Made by a program: the position numbers and the translations under genes | Origin: Halieaceae bacterium UBA3479 | GTDB taxonomy: Bacteria; Pseudomonadota; Gammaproteobacteria; Pseudomonadales; Halieaceae | Assembly: GCA_002377985.1 (NCBI GenBank) | Contig: DFQW01000015.1 | Span: forward strand, 5,684 to 52,741 | Reading direction: 5' to 3' | DNA length: 47,058 nucleotides | Notes under the pieces: model-generated | What the model saw: the letters and a program-made list of their open reading frames with translations, nothing else | What the model was told of the DNA's origin: nothing | Databases searched by the model: none | Shown: one piece after another, positions 37,533-46,686 of the stretch | Layout: the number at the start of each line of letters is the position of its first letter | Numbering within the stretch: the first letter of the stretch is position 1

Positions 37533-39389
37533 TCATGCCTCGGAAGCCTGTTCCGGGTCCGGGTCTATTTCCTGATGATCAACATCAACTGCCGTGGGTC
37601 GAATGCTACCGGGGATAATCTCCCCATCAAACGCGCGCATCAGGGTGTGTAGCGCGTCATCTCTGGCAATTGCTTGCTCGGCAGCAGCGAGCCGAGCCGC
37701 AGCAATTGCTGCTCGTCGATTCGCAGGGGTAAGCCCGTGATGATCGTTAACAACGATCGTTGCCGCAATCTCACTGTCCACTTGTTGCCGCAATGCTTGC
37801 GTCAACTGCGCCTCGTGACGATCGTTGAGCAGCGCAGCATCAGACCGGGCGATCGCGAAACTCAGGGCGTTACCGGCACGCTCGCTCAGCTCCAGATGCA
37901 GCGCAATGTTATGCAAGATGCCGCCGAAGCGAAGCTGCTCAAACAGGTCTGGCCAACACTCCGTGGTGAATTCTGACAAAGTGGGCACAGAGCGGGGGGC
38001 AATGTCATTCTCCCCTCCCTCATTGGCACCGCTTGCGGCCGGCCCATCCTTGGACACAAGGTGCAGCTCCGGTCTGCGCGACGGGCCACGTCCGGCCTCG
38101 TTATGCGCTTCGCCCTCGACGTCCGACGGAGTGTCACCCTTACCGGGCGGAAAGGCCGATACCTTTGCTCGTGTTTCGGATCGCTGCGCCGCCTGCAGTG
38201 TCGCCTGACCAGCGGCCTGTTCGCCCCGGGATTCCACCGGCGCCGCCGGTGGCTCAGGCTTTTTTGCCGGGGGCACTCCCACCGCATTGTCGCCGTGGAT
38301 AATCGCTGCAGGCCGGAACGCAATCATTCGAAGGAGAATCATTTCCAGACCCGCTCTGGCCGAGGAAGCCAGATGCACATCGCGGCGTCCAGACACTGCC
38401 ATTTGCCAAAACAGCTGGGTGTCATCGATAGTCGCTCTCGCCGCCAGTTCGACAATGCGCGCCTGATCGGGCCAGCTGGTATCGGCCGCCCCAGGTACCA
38501 TTTGCGCGACCGTCATTTGGTGGAGAATGCTGCTCAGCTCATCCAGCGTTGAGACATAGTCCGGCGCATGCTCTGCGATTTTGGCGACCAACTGCAGCAC
38601 GGCGGCAGGATCTTCATCCAAAATAGCGGAGACCAAGTCCAATACCCGTCCACGGTCAACGGTACCCAACATCTCGGCGACCTCGACGCCCTGCAGACGG
38701 CCCTCTCCATAAGCAATGGCTTGATCGGTCAAACTCAAGGCATCTCGCATTGAGCCCTCAGCCGCCCGCGCAATCAAAGCCAGGGCTTCCGGTTCAGCCG
38801 TAATCGCCTCCTCGGCGAGAATGTGCTCCAGATGAGACACTATCTGCTCGGGCTGCATATTCTTTAAGTTGAACTGTAAACATCTCGATAACACAGTCGC
38901 CGGCAGTTTTTGCGGGTCCGTTGTTGCGAGCAAGAACATGGCGTGGGGCGGCGGCTCCTCCAAGGTCTTGAGCAATGCGTTAAAGCTGTGATTAGACAGC
39001 ATGTGCACTTCGTCGATGAGGTAAATCTTGTAGCGCGAGCGACTCGGCGTGTACTGCACATTTTCCAGTAGCTCGCGCGTGTCCTCCACCTTGGTTTTGG
39101 AGGCCGCATCGACCTCGATCAGGTCTACCGAGCGGCCTTCGGCGATCTCTGCGCAAGCGCCACATTCACCACAGGGCGTGACAGTGATGCCGGTGTCACA
39201 GTTAAGGCACTTTGCCAGAATGCGCGCGACGGTGGTTTTGCCCACGCCGCGGGTACCTGTAAAGAGGTAAGCATGATGCAGGCGACCTGACTCGAGAGCA
39301 TTGACCAGCGCCTGCAAGACATGCTGCTGGCCCACCATCTCAGCAAACGTACCGGGGCGCCATTTTCGGGCCAGGACCTGATAAGACAT
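37533..39389 (-). CDS. dnaX: DNA polymerase III subunits tau and gamma
   Basis: A 618-residue clamp-loader ATPase (tau). Walker [10 protein letters not shown], a four-cysteine zinc module (CLNCD and CGECGAC), Walker [10 protein letters not shown] and the SRC motif [10 protein letters not shown] are present; the C-terminal part after residue 370 is proline/alanine-rich and then the alpha-binding region. The ATG at 39389-39387 starts [12 protein letters not shown], the family N-terminus. A programmed -1 frameshift signal at 38280-38234 should also give a 378-residue gamma form. It lies 23 bases after the 4.5S RNA gene. Confidence 0.97.
   Translation of the reverse strand: MSYQVLARKWRPGTFAEMVGQQHVLQALVNALESGRLHHAYLFTGTRGVGKTTVARILAKCLNCDTGITVTPCGECGACAEIAEGRSVDLIEVDAASKTKVEDTRELLENVQYTPSRSRYKIYLIDEVHMLSNHSFNALLKTLEEPPPHAMFLLATTDPQKLPATVLSRCLQFNLKNMQPEQIVSHLEHILAEEAITAEPEALALIARAAEGSMRDALSLTDQAIAYGEGRLQGVEVAEMLGTVDRGRVLDLVSAILDEDPAAVLQLVAKIAEHAPDYVSTLDELSSILHQMTVAQMVPGAADTSWPDQARIVELAARATIDDTQLFWQMAVSGRRDVHLASSARAGLEMILLRMIAFRPAAIIHGDNAVGVPPAKKPEPPAAPVESRGEQAAGQATLQAAQRSETRAKVSAFPPGKGDTPSDVEGEAHNEAGRGPSRRPELHLVSKDGPAASGANEGGENDIAPRSVPTLSEFTTECWPDLFEQLRFGGILHNIALHLELSERAGNALSFAIARSDAALLNDRHEAQLTQALRQQVDSEIAATIVVNDHHGLTPANRRAAIAAARLAAAEQAIARDDALHTLMRAFDGEIIPGSIRPTAVDVDHQEIDPDPEQASEA
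38234..38280 (-). promoter_or_regulatory. Programmed -1 ribosomal frameshift signal in dnaX
   Basis: Three elements in order on the minus strand: an SD-like GGGAG (38280-38276); ten bases later the slippery heptamer A-AAA-AAG (38265-38259) in the correct frame (Ala-Lys-Lys); six bases later a perfect 8-bp stem (38252-38245 with 38241-38234, three-base loop). After a -1 shift the ribosome reads one Ala codon and stops at TGA 38256-38254, giving a 378-residue gamma. This is the E. coli dnaX layout. Confidence 0.88.
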
Positions 39390-39412
39390 GCTCGACCATC
39401 CGTGAATAGGGA

Positions 39413-39522
39413 GGCGACTCGGACAGCCACACCCCGGCACCCGAATCAGTAACTACCGTTGCTCCCTTCCGGGCCTGGCGGGGTTCATCACTTATCGCTG
39501 CGGGGGGACCATCCGAGTCACC
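39413..39522 (-). ncRNA. ffs: Signal recognition particle 4.5S RNA
   Basis: About 110 nt. The conserved SRP core, GGCCCGGAAGGGAGCA with the GGAA tetraloop, lies near 39470-39455 on the minus strand, and the 3' side has the GTGCCGGGGTGTGGCTG segment matching E. coli 4.5S RNA. The ends GGTGACTCGGA and TCCGAGTCGCC pair along 11 bp (one G-U), which sets the borders. This RNA and Ffh target membrane proteins. It is directly upstream of dnaX on the same strand. Confidence 0.93.
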
Positions 39523-39610
39523 ACAAAGCCCGCAACATCGCGGGTCGGCTAGTGTCGCGAAAAGCCCATGACGGTGCAAGTTAGGCGAGGCAATCCCGTT
39601 GCGGAATCCA

Positions 39611-39651
39611 ATGTAAATTGTATTTACATTGAATGTAAATCCGAATAACAT
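39611..39651 (+). promoter_or_regulatory. Triple-half-site operator overlapping the efflux operon promoter
   Basis: Three copies of an 8-base half site in alternating orientation: ATGTAAAT (39611-39618), ATTTACAT (39622-39629) and ATGTAAAT (39633-39640), each separated by three bases. A promoter candidate overlaps them: -35 TTTACA (39623-39628), a 17-base spacer, -10 TAACAT (39646-39651). A repressor bound here would block the promoter. The likely protein is the TetR-family regulator encoded last in the operon; that link is inference. Confidence 0.65.
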
Positions 39652-39694
39652 TGTTCGACGTAGAACCCCCCTCTAACCGTATCGAGGCCATCAC

Positions 39695-40834
39695 TTGAAA
39701 CCGGAACTGCAACGATCTCTGGGCGTCGTAGCACTGGCTGTGGCCATCACTTTGGCTGCAACCAGTCTGATCGAAGCCAACAAGGTGACCACCACTTCCG
39801 AGTCCCGTGCACCAATGCCTGTAGCCGCCACGCTCTTTTCATTGCAGTCCGGCTTCCAACGTGAAGCCAATTATCTGGGCATTATCAAAGCGGGCTCAGA
39901 CAGTGATATAGGGTTCGAGGTCGCGGGCGTCTTAACCGCGTTGCCCGCCACGGAGGGAAAACGCGTTACACCGGGAGAGGTACTTGCCCAACTCGGCACG
40001 GATCGCCGCCAAGCGCGCCTGGATGCGGCCAGTGCCGCCTACGAGCGAGTTGTCGCTGAGCGATCGCTGGCTGACAGCAGAGAGCGCCGATTCGCCAGTC
40101 TTTTGACTGATGGCTCTGTCTCGCAGCAAGATTACGACGACACCCGTTTCGCAGCGCAAGCGCTCGCCGCTGCCGAGACCAGCGCCGCGGCTGAGCGAGA
40201 ATCAGCCGAGTTAGAGCTGGTTAAAAGCACGTTAGTAGCACCCTACGGTGCCGTTGTTGCCGAACGCCTGGTTCAGATTGGCACCGTGGTCGCGCCAGGC
40301 ACCCCGGTCTTGAGGCTTGTTACCAGCACGGGCCGGGAGGCCCACATCGGGGTCCCGGTTGAAGTAGCGCGACGCCTTGTATCCGGTGCGACCCACACGC
40401 TCGCCCTCGCCGACACGTTGATAGAAGGCCGGCTCAGATCGATTCGCGACGACGTGGACCCAGCCACACTCACCGTCGGCACCGTATTTGATCTACCCGC
40501 AGACACACCCGTCAGCGTCGGCGAATCCGTCCGCTTGCTCGTCAACGAAGAAATTCCGATGGCGGGTGGCTGGCTACCCATCACTGCACTACTGGAAGCG
40601 CCGAGGGGTCTGTGGGATGTGCTGACCATCACCGCGGATGAGCAAGGTCGGTATCGCGCGCGCCGCGAGAGCGTCGAGGTGCTTCACACGCGAGGCAAAG
40701 AAGTGTTTGTTCGCGGCACTCTGGCCGAGAGTGTTGCCGTAGTCGCATCTGGATTGCAGCGCATCAGCCCCGGAGATTTGGTGGAACCTGTTTACAAGCA
40801 GAGCTCCACGACCGAGGAGGCCCACGGGTCATGA
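39695..40834 (+). CDS. RND efflux periplasmic adaptor (HlyD/MFP family)
   Basis: A 379-residue membrane fusion protein: an N-terminal helix or uncleaved signal (VVALAVAITLAATSLIEA), a lipoyl half (IGFEVAGVLTALPATEGKRV), a coiled-coil hairpin (about residues 100-170), the second lipoyl half (LVAPYGAVVAERLVQIGTVV) and beta-barrel domains. It links an inner-membrane RND pump to an outer-membrane channel. The start is TTG at 39695 with GAGG seven to eight bases upstream. Its stop overlaps the pump gene start (ATGA). No outer-membrane channel gene is in the operon. Confidence 0.92.
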   Translation: MKPELQRSLGVVALAVAITLAATSLIEANKVTTTSESRAPMPVAATLFSLQSGFQREANYLGIIKAGSDSDIGFEVAGVLTALPATEGKRVTPGEVLAQLGTDRRQARLDAASAAYERVVAERSLADSRERRFASLLTDGSVSQQDYDDTRFAAQALAAAETSAAAERESAELELVKSTLVAPYGAVVAERLVQIGTVVAPGTPVLRLVTSTGREAHIGVPVEVARRLVSGATHTLALADTLIEGRLRSIRDDVDPATLTVGTVFDLPADTPVSVGESVRLLVNEEIPMAGGWLPITALLEAPRGLWDVLTITADEQGRYRARRESVEVLHTRGKEVFVRGTLAESVAVVASGLQRISPGDLVEPVYKQSSTTEEAHGS

Positions 40835-43800
40835 TCGCAAAGCTCTTACAAGCGAACGGTCGCTATCTGGCACTGGCTATCCTCTCGATCGTCGTCATCG
40901 GCTATACCAGCGTCAACAGCATGGCGAGAAAAGAAGACCCGACCATCACGCCTTTCTTTGCAAAGGTGCAAACCGTATTCCCCGGTGCGAGCCCGGCTCG
41001 CGTAGAGGCGCTTGTCACAAAGCCGATGGTCGACGCGCTCCGCGAAGAGCCCGACGTCAAAGAAGTTTCAGGCACATCGGCTTCGGGAGTCTCCCTGATC
41101 TTCATAGAAGTCGATTATCGGCTACCCGCCGAGCGCCTGGGGCAGATCTGGTCAGAGCTACGCGACCGCGTTGACGAAGTGGGCAATACCCTTCCGGCAG
41201 GTGCCCTAGCCCCCGACTTTGACGACGAGATCTGGACCGAATTTGTCAAAATCGTATCGATCACGAGCGCCGAAGGCCGAACGCTCTCGCCCGCGCAGCT
41301 CAGACGCCAAGCACTCTTGTTTGCCGATGCCGCACGCGACGTGCCGCTGACGCGACGCGTCAAGCTTTATGGCCTGCCATTGGAGGAAGTGCGCGTTGCC
41401 CTCGATGAGACACGCCTCTCTATGCTGGGTATCTCGGTAGATGAAGTAGCCACAGCGCTCTCACAAGCCGATGCGCGCACACCGGCCGGCCGCCTCACCG
41501 GCGCCGGCTCCGCGCTCACCGTCGAATTAACCGGTGAGTTTCGCGACCTCGAGTCGGTCCGTGACGTGATCGTGCGTGGCCTACCCGATGGCCGCTCAAT
41601 TCGCGTCTCCGATCTGGGCGAAGTGCTCAAGTCCGAGGTCACGCCGCTGGAGAGCCTGTCTCTCTCGAATGGTCAGCGGTCCGTGCTCATTGGCGTCGAA
41701 ATGCAGAAGGGGTATCAGGTCGACCGCTACAGCACTCGCTTTGATCAGTTTCTTACTGATTACCGTGAGACAGCCCCCGAGGGCGTGGCGATCGAGGTCA
41801 GCTTTGATCAAAGTGGCTATACGACAGAGCGCTTACAGAGTGTGGGTAAAAGCCTGCTGATCGGTATCACGCTTGTACTCGCCGTGCTGCTGATCACACT
41901 GGGGTGGCGCGCTGCGATGGTCGTTGCTGTCATCCTGCCGCTGTGCACGTTGATGTCGATGGTCGTGCTCTACTACCTCGAAATTCCGATCCAACAGATG
42001 TCCGTTACGGGTCTGGTAGTTGCGCTGGGTTTATTGGTTGATGGGTCGATCGTGATGACCGATGAGATCCGCAAGCGTCTCATCGCGGGCAGCTCGCCGC
42101 TCGATGCGATGAATGCGGCGGTATCGCGAATGCGCATCCCACTGCTCTCCTCCACACTTACCACCGTACTCTCGTTCATGCCATTGCTCATGCTCCCGGG
42201 TGCCGCCGGTGATTTTCTGGGCTCGATCGCGATTGCGGTGGTTTCCATGTTGGTGTCTTCTTTCATCCTTGCCATCGCCGTCACTCCCGTGTTGGCTGCG
42301 CGGTGGCTACCCGTGGGCATAGAACTCGAACACCGCTGGTGGCGCTCAGGGGCGAACAGTGCCGCAATCTCGCGCCGCTTCAAAGACACACTGAATTGGT
42401 CTATGCGCTATCCCCTGGGCGCCTTTGCCCTCGCCATGACGCTGCCCGTCGTGGGTTTTCTCAGTCTCGACACCCTAACGCTGCAGTTTTTTCCGGGAAC
42501 CGACCGCGACCAGCTATACCTCGACGTCAAGCTCCCTGAGAGCGCTGCGATCGAGGACTCCATGGCGCTGGTACAGGCTGTTGATCGGCAGCTCCGTAAT
42601 GAACCGCTGATTAGCCGGGTAGACTGGTCGATTGGCGAAAGCCCTCCCGAGTTCTACTACAACCTGCGCGCCAATGTAAAAGGTGTCCCCGGATGGTCAC
42701 GCGCGCTGGTACTCACCACCGATGAAAAACAGACCGATGCATTAACCCGACGGTTACAAGTCGAAATGGACCGTGCCTTCCCTCACGCACAAATCATTGT
42801 GCGCGGTATAGATCAAGGCCCTCCGGTCGATGCGCCACTGGAGATCCGGCTCTTTGGGCCCAGCGCCACATTGCTCAAGTCACTCGGTGAAACCTTCCGT
42901 CAGCGCATGGCGGCGCTGCCTGACGTCACTCACACCAAACTCTCCATGGCACCCGCCCCGCCTAAAGTGATGTTTGATCTCGACGAGGCCGCGCTCAAAC
43001 GCGCTGGGCTCAGTAGAGCCGAGGTGGCGCGTGGCATCCAGAGCGCCCTCTCCGGCAGTGTGGGGGGCGAGCTACTCGAAAGCACCGAAAGACTCCCCGT
43101 CAGAGCGATTCTGGAACGCCAGCACTGGGATACTACCGATGATTTAACCAACATCCGGCTGCCGGTGCGCGCCGTGAGTCGCGACTCGCTAATACCTGCC
43201 ATCCCGCTGAGCGCGCTCGGCAATGTTGCGCTGGTGCCGGATGACAGTCCCATCTCACGTCGAAACGGCGAACGCATCAACGAAGTACATGGCTACTTGC
43301 GCCGTGGCGTACTACCCGAGGAGGCGCTGAAAATGCTTGCAGCAGACCTCGAGGCCAATCCGATACCGCTTCCTTCAGGGTATCGCTACGAGTTCGGGGG
43401 AGACGCCGAGGAACGCAGCGAATTGGTCTCGGACCTACTCGCACCACTCGGCATGATCATCGCCGCCATGCTCGCGACGATTTTGCTGACCTTCAATTCA
43501 TGGCGCCTTACGGCGATCGCCTTCTGGGTTACGGGCTGCTCTTTTGGCCTCAGCTTGTTGGCGCTCGCAGTATTCCAATACCCCCTGGGCATTCAGGCGC
43601 TGATAGGAGTTATCGGTTCAGTGGGCGTGTCCATCAACGCGGCCATCATCATTCTCAGCGGCCTTCGCTTAAATGACGGCGCGGTAGCGGGTGACCCCGA
43701 AGCCATTGTTGATGTGGTCATGGACGCCAGCCGGCATATTGTGTCTACCACGGTCACGACCTTCGGAGGCTTTTTGCCCCTGATACTCGAAGGCAGCCAA

Positions 43801-43977
43801 TTTTGGCCGCCCTTTGCCATGGCTATCGCGGGCGGGGTGCTACTCTCAACCGTTGTCTCGTTCTACCTGGTACCACCGCTCTACACACTGCTCATGCATC
43901 CCAGAAGACACTTGTTTGCCGACGGCCCGAACAACTCAAACACCACACCCGCCGTAACCCTGCGAGAAGCGGCGTGA
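40831..43977 (+). CDS. RND efflux transporter permease subunit
   Basis: A 1048-residue AcrB-type pump with twelve helices in two halves and two large periplasmic loops. TM4 reads GLVVALGLLVDGSIVM, so only the first of AcrB's two proton-relay aspartates is kept, the second position being Gly. In TM10, GVSINAAII suggests Asn where AcrB has Lys940 (alignment by eye). The exported substrate cannot be predicted. The ATG at 40831 overlaps the adaptor stop (ATGA), and the stop overlaps the regulator's GTG start (GTGA). Confidence 0.93.
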   Translation: MIAKLLQANGRYLALAILSIVVIGYTSVNSMARKEDPTITPFFAKVQTVFPGASPARVEALVTKPMVDALREEPDVKEVSGTSASGVSLIFIEVDYRLPAERLGQIWSELRDRVDEVGNTLPAGALAPDFDDEIWTEFVKIVSITSAEGRTLSPAQLRRQALLFADAARDVPLTRRVKLYGLPLEEVRVALDETRLSMLGISVDEVATALSQADARTPAGRLTGAGSALTVELTGEFRDLESVRDVIVRGLPDGRSIRVSDLGEVLKSEVTPLESLSLSNGQRSVLIGVEMQKGYQVDRYSTRFDQFLTDYRETAPEGVAIEVSFDQSGYTTERLQSVGKSLLIGITLVLAVLLITLGWRAAMVVAVILPLCTLMSMVVLYYLEIPIQQMSVTGLVVALGLLVDGSIVMTDEIRKRLIAGSSPLDAMNAAVSRMRIPLLSSTLTTVLSFMPLLMLPGAAGDFLGSIAIAVVSMLVSSFILAIAVTPVLAARWLPVGIELEHRWWRSGANSAAISRRFKDTLNWSMRYPLGAFALAMTLPVVGFLSLDTLTLQFFPGTDRDQLYLDVKLPESAAIEDSMALVQAVDRQLRNEPLISRVDWSIGESPPEFYYNLRANVKGVPGWSRALVLTTDEKQTDALTRRLQVEMDRAFPHAQIIVRGIDQGPPVDAPLEIRLFGPSATLLKSLGETFRQRMAALPDVTHTKLSMAPAPPKVMFDLDEAALKRAGLSRAEVARGIQSALSGSVGGELLESTERLPVRAILERQHWDTTDDLTNIRLPVRAVSRDSLIPAIPLSALGNVALVPDDSPISRRNGERINEVHGYLRRGVLPEEALKMLAADLEANPIPLPSGYRYEFGGDAEERSELVSDLLAPLGMIIAAMLATILLTFNSWRLTAIAFWVTGCSFGLSLLALAVFQYPLGIQALIGVIGSVGVSINAAIIILSGLRLNDGAVAGDPEAIVDVVMDASRHIVSTTVTTFGGFLPLILEGSQFWPPFAMAIAGGVLLSTVVSFYLVPPLYTLLMHPRRHLFADGPNNSNTTPAVTLREAA

Positions 43978-44609
43978 GCCCTGCCCGCTGCAACTACCAT
44001 CACGGCGATCTGCGCAACGCGCTAATCATTGCCGCCGCAGAGCTCATCGAGCGCGCGGGCTCGCTGGATTTTTCGATGGCGGAGGCAGCGGCGAAGGCCG
44101 GTGTGAGTGCCGCCGCGCCCTACCGCCATTTCGCCGATAAAGAAGAGCTGCTTCGGGCCGTTAGGGAACTCGCCATACTTGGCCTGAGTAATGTCGCGGC
44201 CGATACTGCGGCGAAACACCCGACGGGTTCTATTGAAAGCATTCTCGCGATGGGCCATACCTACCTGCAATACGCCCGCGAAAAACGGGCTTTTTTTGCG
44301 CTGATGTGGGAAGACCGCGGCGATATCGAAACGCGACGAGAAAAAGTCGATGAGGATCACGGCGGTTTTATGGTGTTGGCACACCTGGTTCGTGCCTATT
44401 GCCAATCTCAGGGCCTCACATCAGTCGACGGCGTTCATCTGGCGACACAAATCTGGTCGATGGGGCACGGTATCGCCACACTGGAAGCGAATCAGTTATT
44501 GAACTTATTCGACCGGTCTGTCGAGCCTGAGGCGCTCCTCGATGAGAGCGTGCGCACCATGCTTGCCGGCATCGCCAGCCAAGAGCACCTCCGCCAAAAA
44601 ACCACCTGA
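43974..44609 (+). CDS. TetR/AcrR-family transcriptional regulator
   Basis: A 211-residue regulator. The N-terminal helix-turn-helix domain has NYHHGDLRNALIIAAAELIE and AGVSAAAPYRHFADKEELLR; the C-terminal part is a ligand-binding helical domain of the WHG/TetR_C_33 type (YLQYAREKRAFFALMWED). As the last gene of the adaptor-pump operon it probably represses it, and thereby itself, through the half sites at 39611-39640. The start is GTG at 43974, overlapping the pump stop as GTGA; the open frame upstream lies inside the pump gene and is rejected. Confidence 0.9.
   Translation: MSPARCNYHHGDLRNALIIAAAELIERAGSLDFSMAEAAAKAGVSAAAPYRHFADKEELLRAVRELAILGLSNVAADTAAKHPTGSIESILAMGHTYLQYAREKRAFFALMWEDRGDIETRREKVDEDHGGFMVLAHLVRAYCQSQGLTSVDGVHLATQIWSMGHGIATLEANQLLNLFDRSVEPEALLDESVRTMLAGIASQEHLRQKTT
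44274..44297 (+). terminator. Terminator-like hairpin plus T7 inside the tetR gene
   Basis: GCCCG (44274-44278), a seven-base loop, CGGGC (44286-44290), then seven T residues (44291-44297). The stem is only 5 bp but GC-rich, and the T run follows directly, as in an intrinsic terminator. It lies in codons for the conserved YAREKRAFFALM region of the TetR regulator, so it may be coincidence of coding constraint. If active when ribosomes lag, it would lower regulator mRNA. Confidence 0.3.
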
Positions 44610-44660
44610 CAGCCGCACTGACTTGGCCCCGCCGCTGAGTGATGGGATACTGCGCACCCG

Positions 44661-44737
44661 CCGCCCGTAGCACAACCGGATAGTGCAACGGCCTTCTAAG
44701 CCGTAGGTTGCAGGTTCGAATCCTGCCGGGCGGGCCA
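44661..44737 (+). tRNA. tRNA-Arg (anticodon UCU)
   Basis: A 77-nt cloverleaf including an encoded CCA. The acceptor CCGCCCG pairs with CGGGCGG; D arm GCAC/GTGC; anticodon stem ACGGC/GCCGT with loop CTTCTAA, giving anticodon TCT (codon AGA); T arm GCAGG-TTCGAAT-CCTGC; discriminator G. A perfect 10-bp palindrome CACTATAGTG lies ten bases downstream (44747-44756). Confidence 0.95.
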
Positions 44738-44842
44738 CTTGTTACCCACTATAGTGACCTCGCCTAGGGCCTATAACCTACCTATCGACGTAGCGTTAGT
44801 CGGCACAGTATTCTGACGCAATCCAAGATACAGGTGTATTAC

Positions 44843-45346
44843 ATGCCCCGCCACATCATGATTTCAGATGGGCCCGCCCAGCCTGACCTGCAAGACATTG
44901 ACAGCTTCTGGCACAAGGCCCGCTTCAAATTTTCCGATCTTGGCGAGGACTATCAGGTTCGCTCACTCGGCATCGATGCTGATACGACCGAAAAGATTCT
45001 CGAATTCATCAAAACCCGCGACAAAGTGGCGACTTTTAGCTTGCCCTGGGTATTGGAGGCAAACGGCTTCCCGCGCTCCTCGGCGGGCACCCCAATCGTG
45101 CTCTGCGACTATCAAGGCAAGCCCAGACTAATCGTCCGTCTCACCGATGTCCGGGAGACGACCTTTGGTGAGATTAGCGCCGCCGAAACATCAATGGATG
45201 GTCCGCCGGTGCAAGATCCCGATATCTGGATTCCCCTGCATCGCGAGTACTGGAATGGATTACTCGCGGCCTATGAGCGAAGCTGCGAAGACAGTATGCC
45301 CGTCCTGATTGAGCCCTTCGACTACGTTGGCGAAGTGAGTTTATGA
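44843..45346 (+). CDS. ASCH-domain protein
   Basis: A 167-residue soluble protein that looks like an ASCH-domain protein (PUA-like fold). Relevant segments are DSFWHKARFKFSDLG, TRDKVATFSLPWVLEANG, GTPIVLCDYQGKPRLIVRLTDV and the C-terminal IPLHREYWNGLLAAYER. ASCH proteins are thought to bind RNA or nucleotides, and some act as amidohydrolases or nucleases; no function is established here. The ATG at 44843 has AGG at a good distance; GTG at 44834 is an alternative. The stop overlaps the flavoprotein start (ATGA), so the two are made together. Confidence 0.7.
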   Translation: MPRHIMISDGPAQPDLQDIDSFWHKARFKFSDLGEDYQVRSLGIDADTTEKILEFIKTRDKVATFSLPWVLEANGFPRSSAGTPIVLCDYQGKPRLIVRLTDVRETTFGEISAAETSMDGPPVQDPDIWIPLHREYWNGLLAAYERSCEDSMPVLIEPFDYVGEVSL

Positions 45347-46686
45347 CCAAACCCTCAAAAAGCCCCTATGTCGTCATCGGCGCCGGTATTCACGGGCTCA
45401 GCACCGCCTACCATCTCGCGCTCGAACTCAAAGCCACGGGCAAAGGCGACGGTCGCGATATTCTGGTGGTCGATAAAACAGGCATCTGTGCCGGCGCCAC
45501 CGGAATCGCCTGCGGCGTCATTCGCAATAACTACTTTCAACCTGCCATGCGTGAACTCATGGCGCACTCGGTGCGGATATGGGAGAGCGACCCGGAGATC
45601 TACAGCTACCACCCGGTGGGGTATATGCAAATCAGTAGCGAGTCGATGCGGGAAGACGTGGCGTCGATTTTTGCCCAGCAGCAAGCCATCGGCTACGAGT
45701 CAGTCTTTGTCGAGGGCGCCGCAGAGAGCGCGCGCTACATGAAGGACATATTCTCGGACTGGCGTGCACAAGGGATTACCTCGGTGCTGCATGAGAAGCC
45801 CGGCGGTTACGCGAATAATAGTCGCGCGATGCAGGGTTTGGCCGCTAAGGCCGAGGCGCTGGGCGTGCAGATTCTAAGCGGCGTGACTGTACAGGGCTTA
45901 CCACTCGATGGCACCGGCGCTGTCACCGCGGTGGAGACCGATCAGGGGCGTATTGAGTGTGACTACGTTGTGGTGGCGGCGGGACCCTGGGTGCGCAGCT
46001 TCTGGCAAATGCTCGATTTGCCCATGACTATTGGGATTAGAAACACCGCGACGGGCGAGACTGCGCAAGACATTCCCATGTGGATCTACTGGTCTCTGCA
46101 GGAGGGCACGCTAGGCGTGGACCCCAAGCTACAAGTCACGAACTCCGGTGGCATGCCGCCGGTGATTCATGTCGATACGGACGCGCTGCTGCACTCGGAC
46201 GTGGACGGGCGCTGCCTGACAGACAAGATGTGGGGCATCTACTACAAACCGGATTTCCACTTTGGTGGTGTTCAGGGAGGTGCAGCACCCTTCATCGTCG
46301 ACAAGCCTGCCGACGCCGTGGCAGTTGACCCATACGGGCCGGCATCACCCGAGTTTATTGTCGGCCCAGAGTTCGCCGAGATGTGGGTGTCCGCTCTTGC
46401 TCACTGTCAGGAACGATTTGCCGGCACCCTGCCCCAGTTCAAAAAAGAACCCTCGGGTGGCATTGGCGCCTTCACCCCAGACAGCTTTCCCGTATTCGAC
46501 ACCATGCGAGAAAATTGCTTTGTCATCGCGGACTCCAACCACGGTTACAAGATGATTGGCGTGGGCGCGCTGGCCGCCCAAACAATTTGCGGCTCCAAAT
46601 CGGCATTGCTGCATCCGTTCCGGTTCTCCCGCTATGCCGAGGGTGACTTGCATCCGGTATCAAACAGCCCCTTCCCCTGGAGTTAG
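45343..46686 (+). CDS. FAD-dependent oxidoreductase, DAO/sarcosine oxidase type
   Basis: A 447-residue flavoprotein of the DAO family. The N-terminal dinucleotide motif is VVIGAGIHGLSTAYHLA; CAGATGIACGVIRNNYF follows the ribose-binding acid (VDKTG), and the C-terminal GGIGAFTPDSFPVFD and DSNHGYKMIGVGALAA close the FAD site. Relatives oxidise secondary or tertiary amines or N-methyl amino acids such as sarcosine. Starts with ATGA overlap on the ASCH gene and is followed 116 bases later by a Rieske oxygenase gene, suggesting a demethylation or amine catabolic pathway. The substrate is not known. Confidence 0.85.
   Translation: MTKPSKSPYVVIGAGIHGLSTAYHLALELKATGKGDGRDILVVDKTGICAGATGIACGVIRNNYFQPAMRELMAHSVRIWESDPEIYSYHPVGYMQISSESMREDVASIFAQQQAIGYESVFVEGAAESARYMKDIFSDWRAQGITSVLHEKPGGYANNSRAMQGLAAKAEALGVQILSGVTVQGLPLDGTGAVTAVETDQGRIECDYVVVAAGPWVRSFWQMLDLPMTIGIRNTATGETAQDIPMWIYWSLQEGTLGVDPKLQVTNSGGMPPVIHVDTDALLHSDVDGRCLTDKMWGIYYKPDFHFGGVQGGAAPFIVDKPADAVAVDPYGPASPEFIVGPEFAEMWVSALAHCQERFAGTLPQFKKEPSGGIGAFTPDSFPVFDTMRENCFVIADSNHGYKMIGVGALAAQTICGSKSALLHPFRFSRYAEGDLHPVSNSPFPWS

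Noticed and set aside
39529..39544. CCCGC/GCGGG hairpin upstream of the 4.5S RNA as a terminator
   Set aside because: No T run follows on either strand; it may only be part of the ffs leader.
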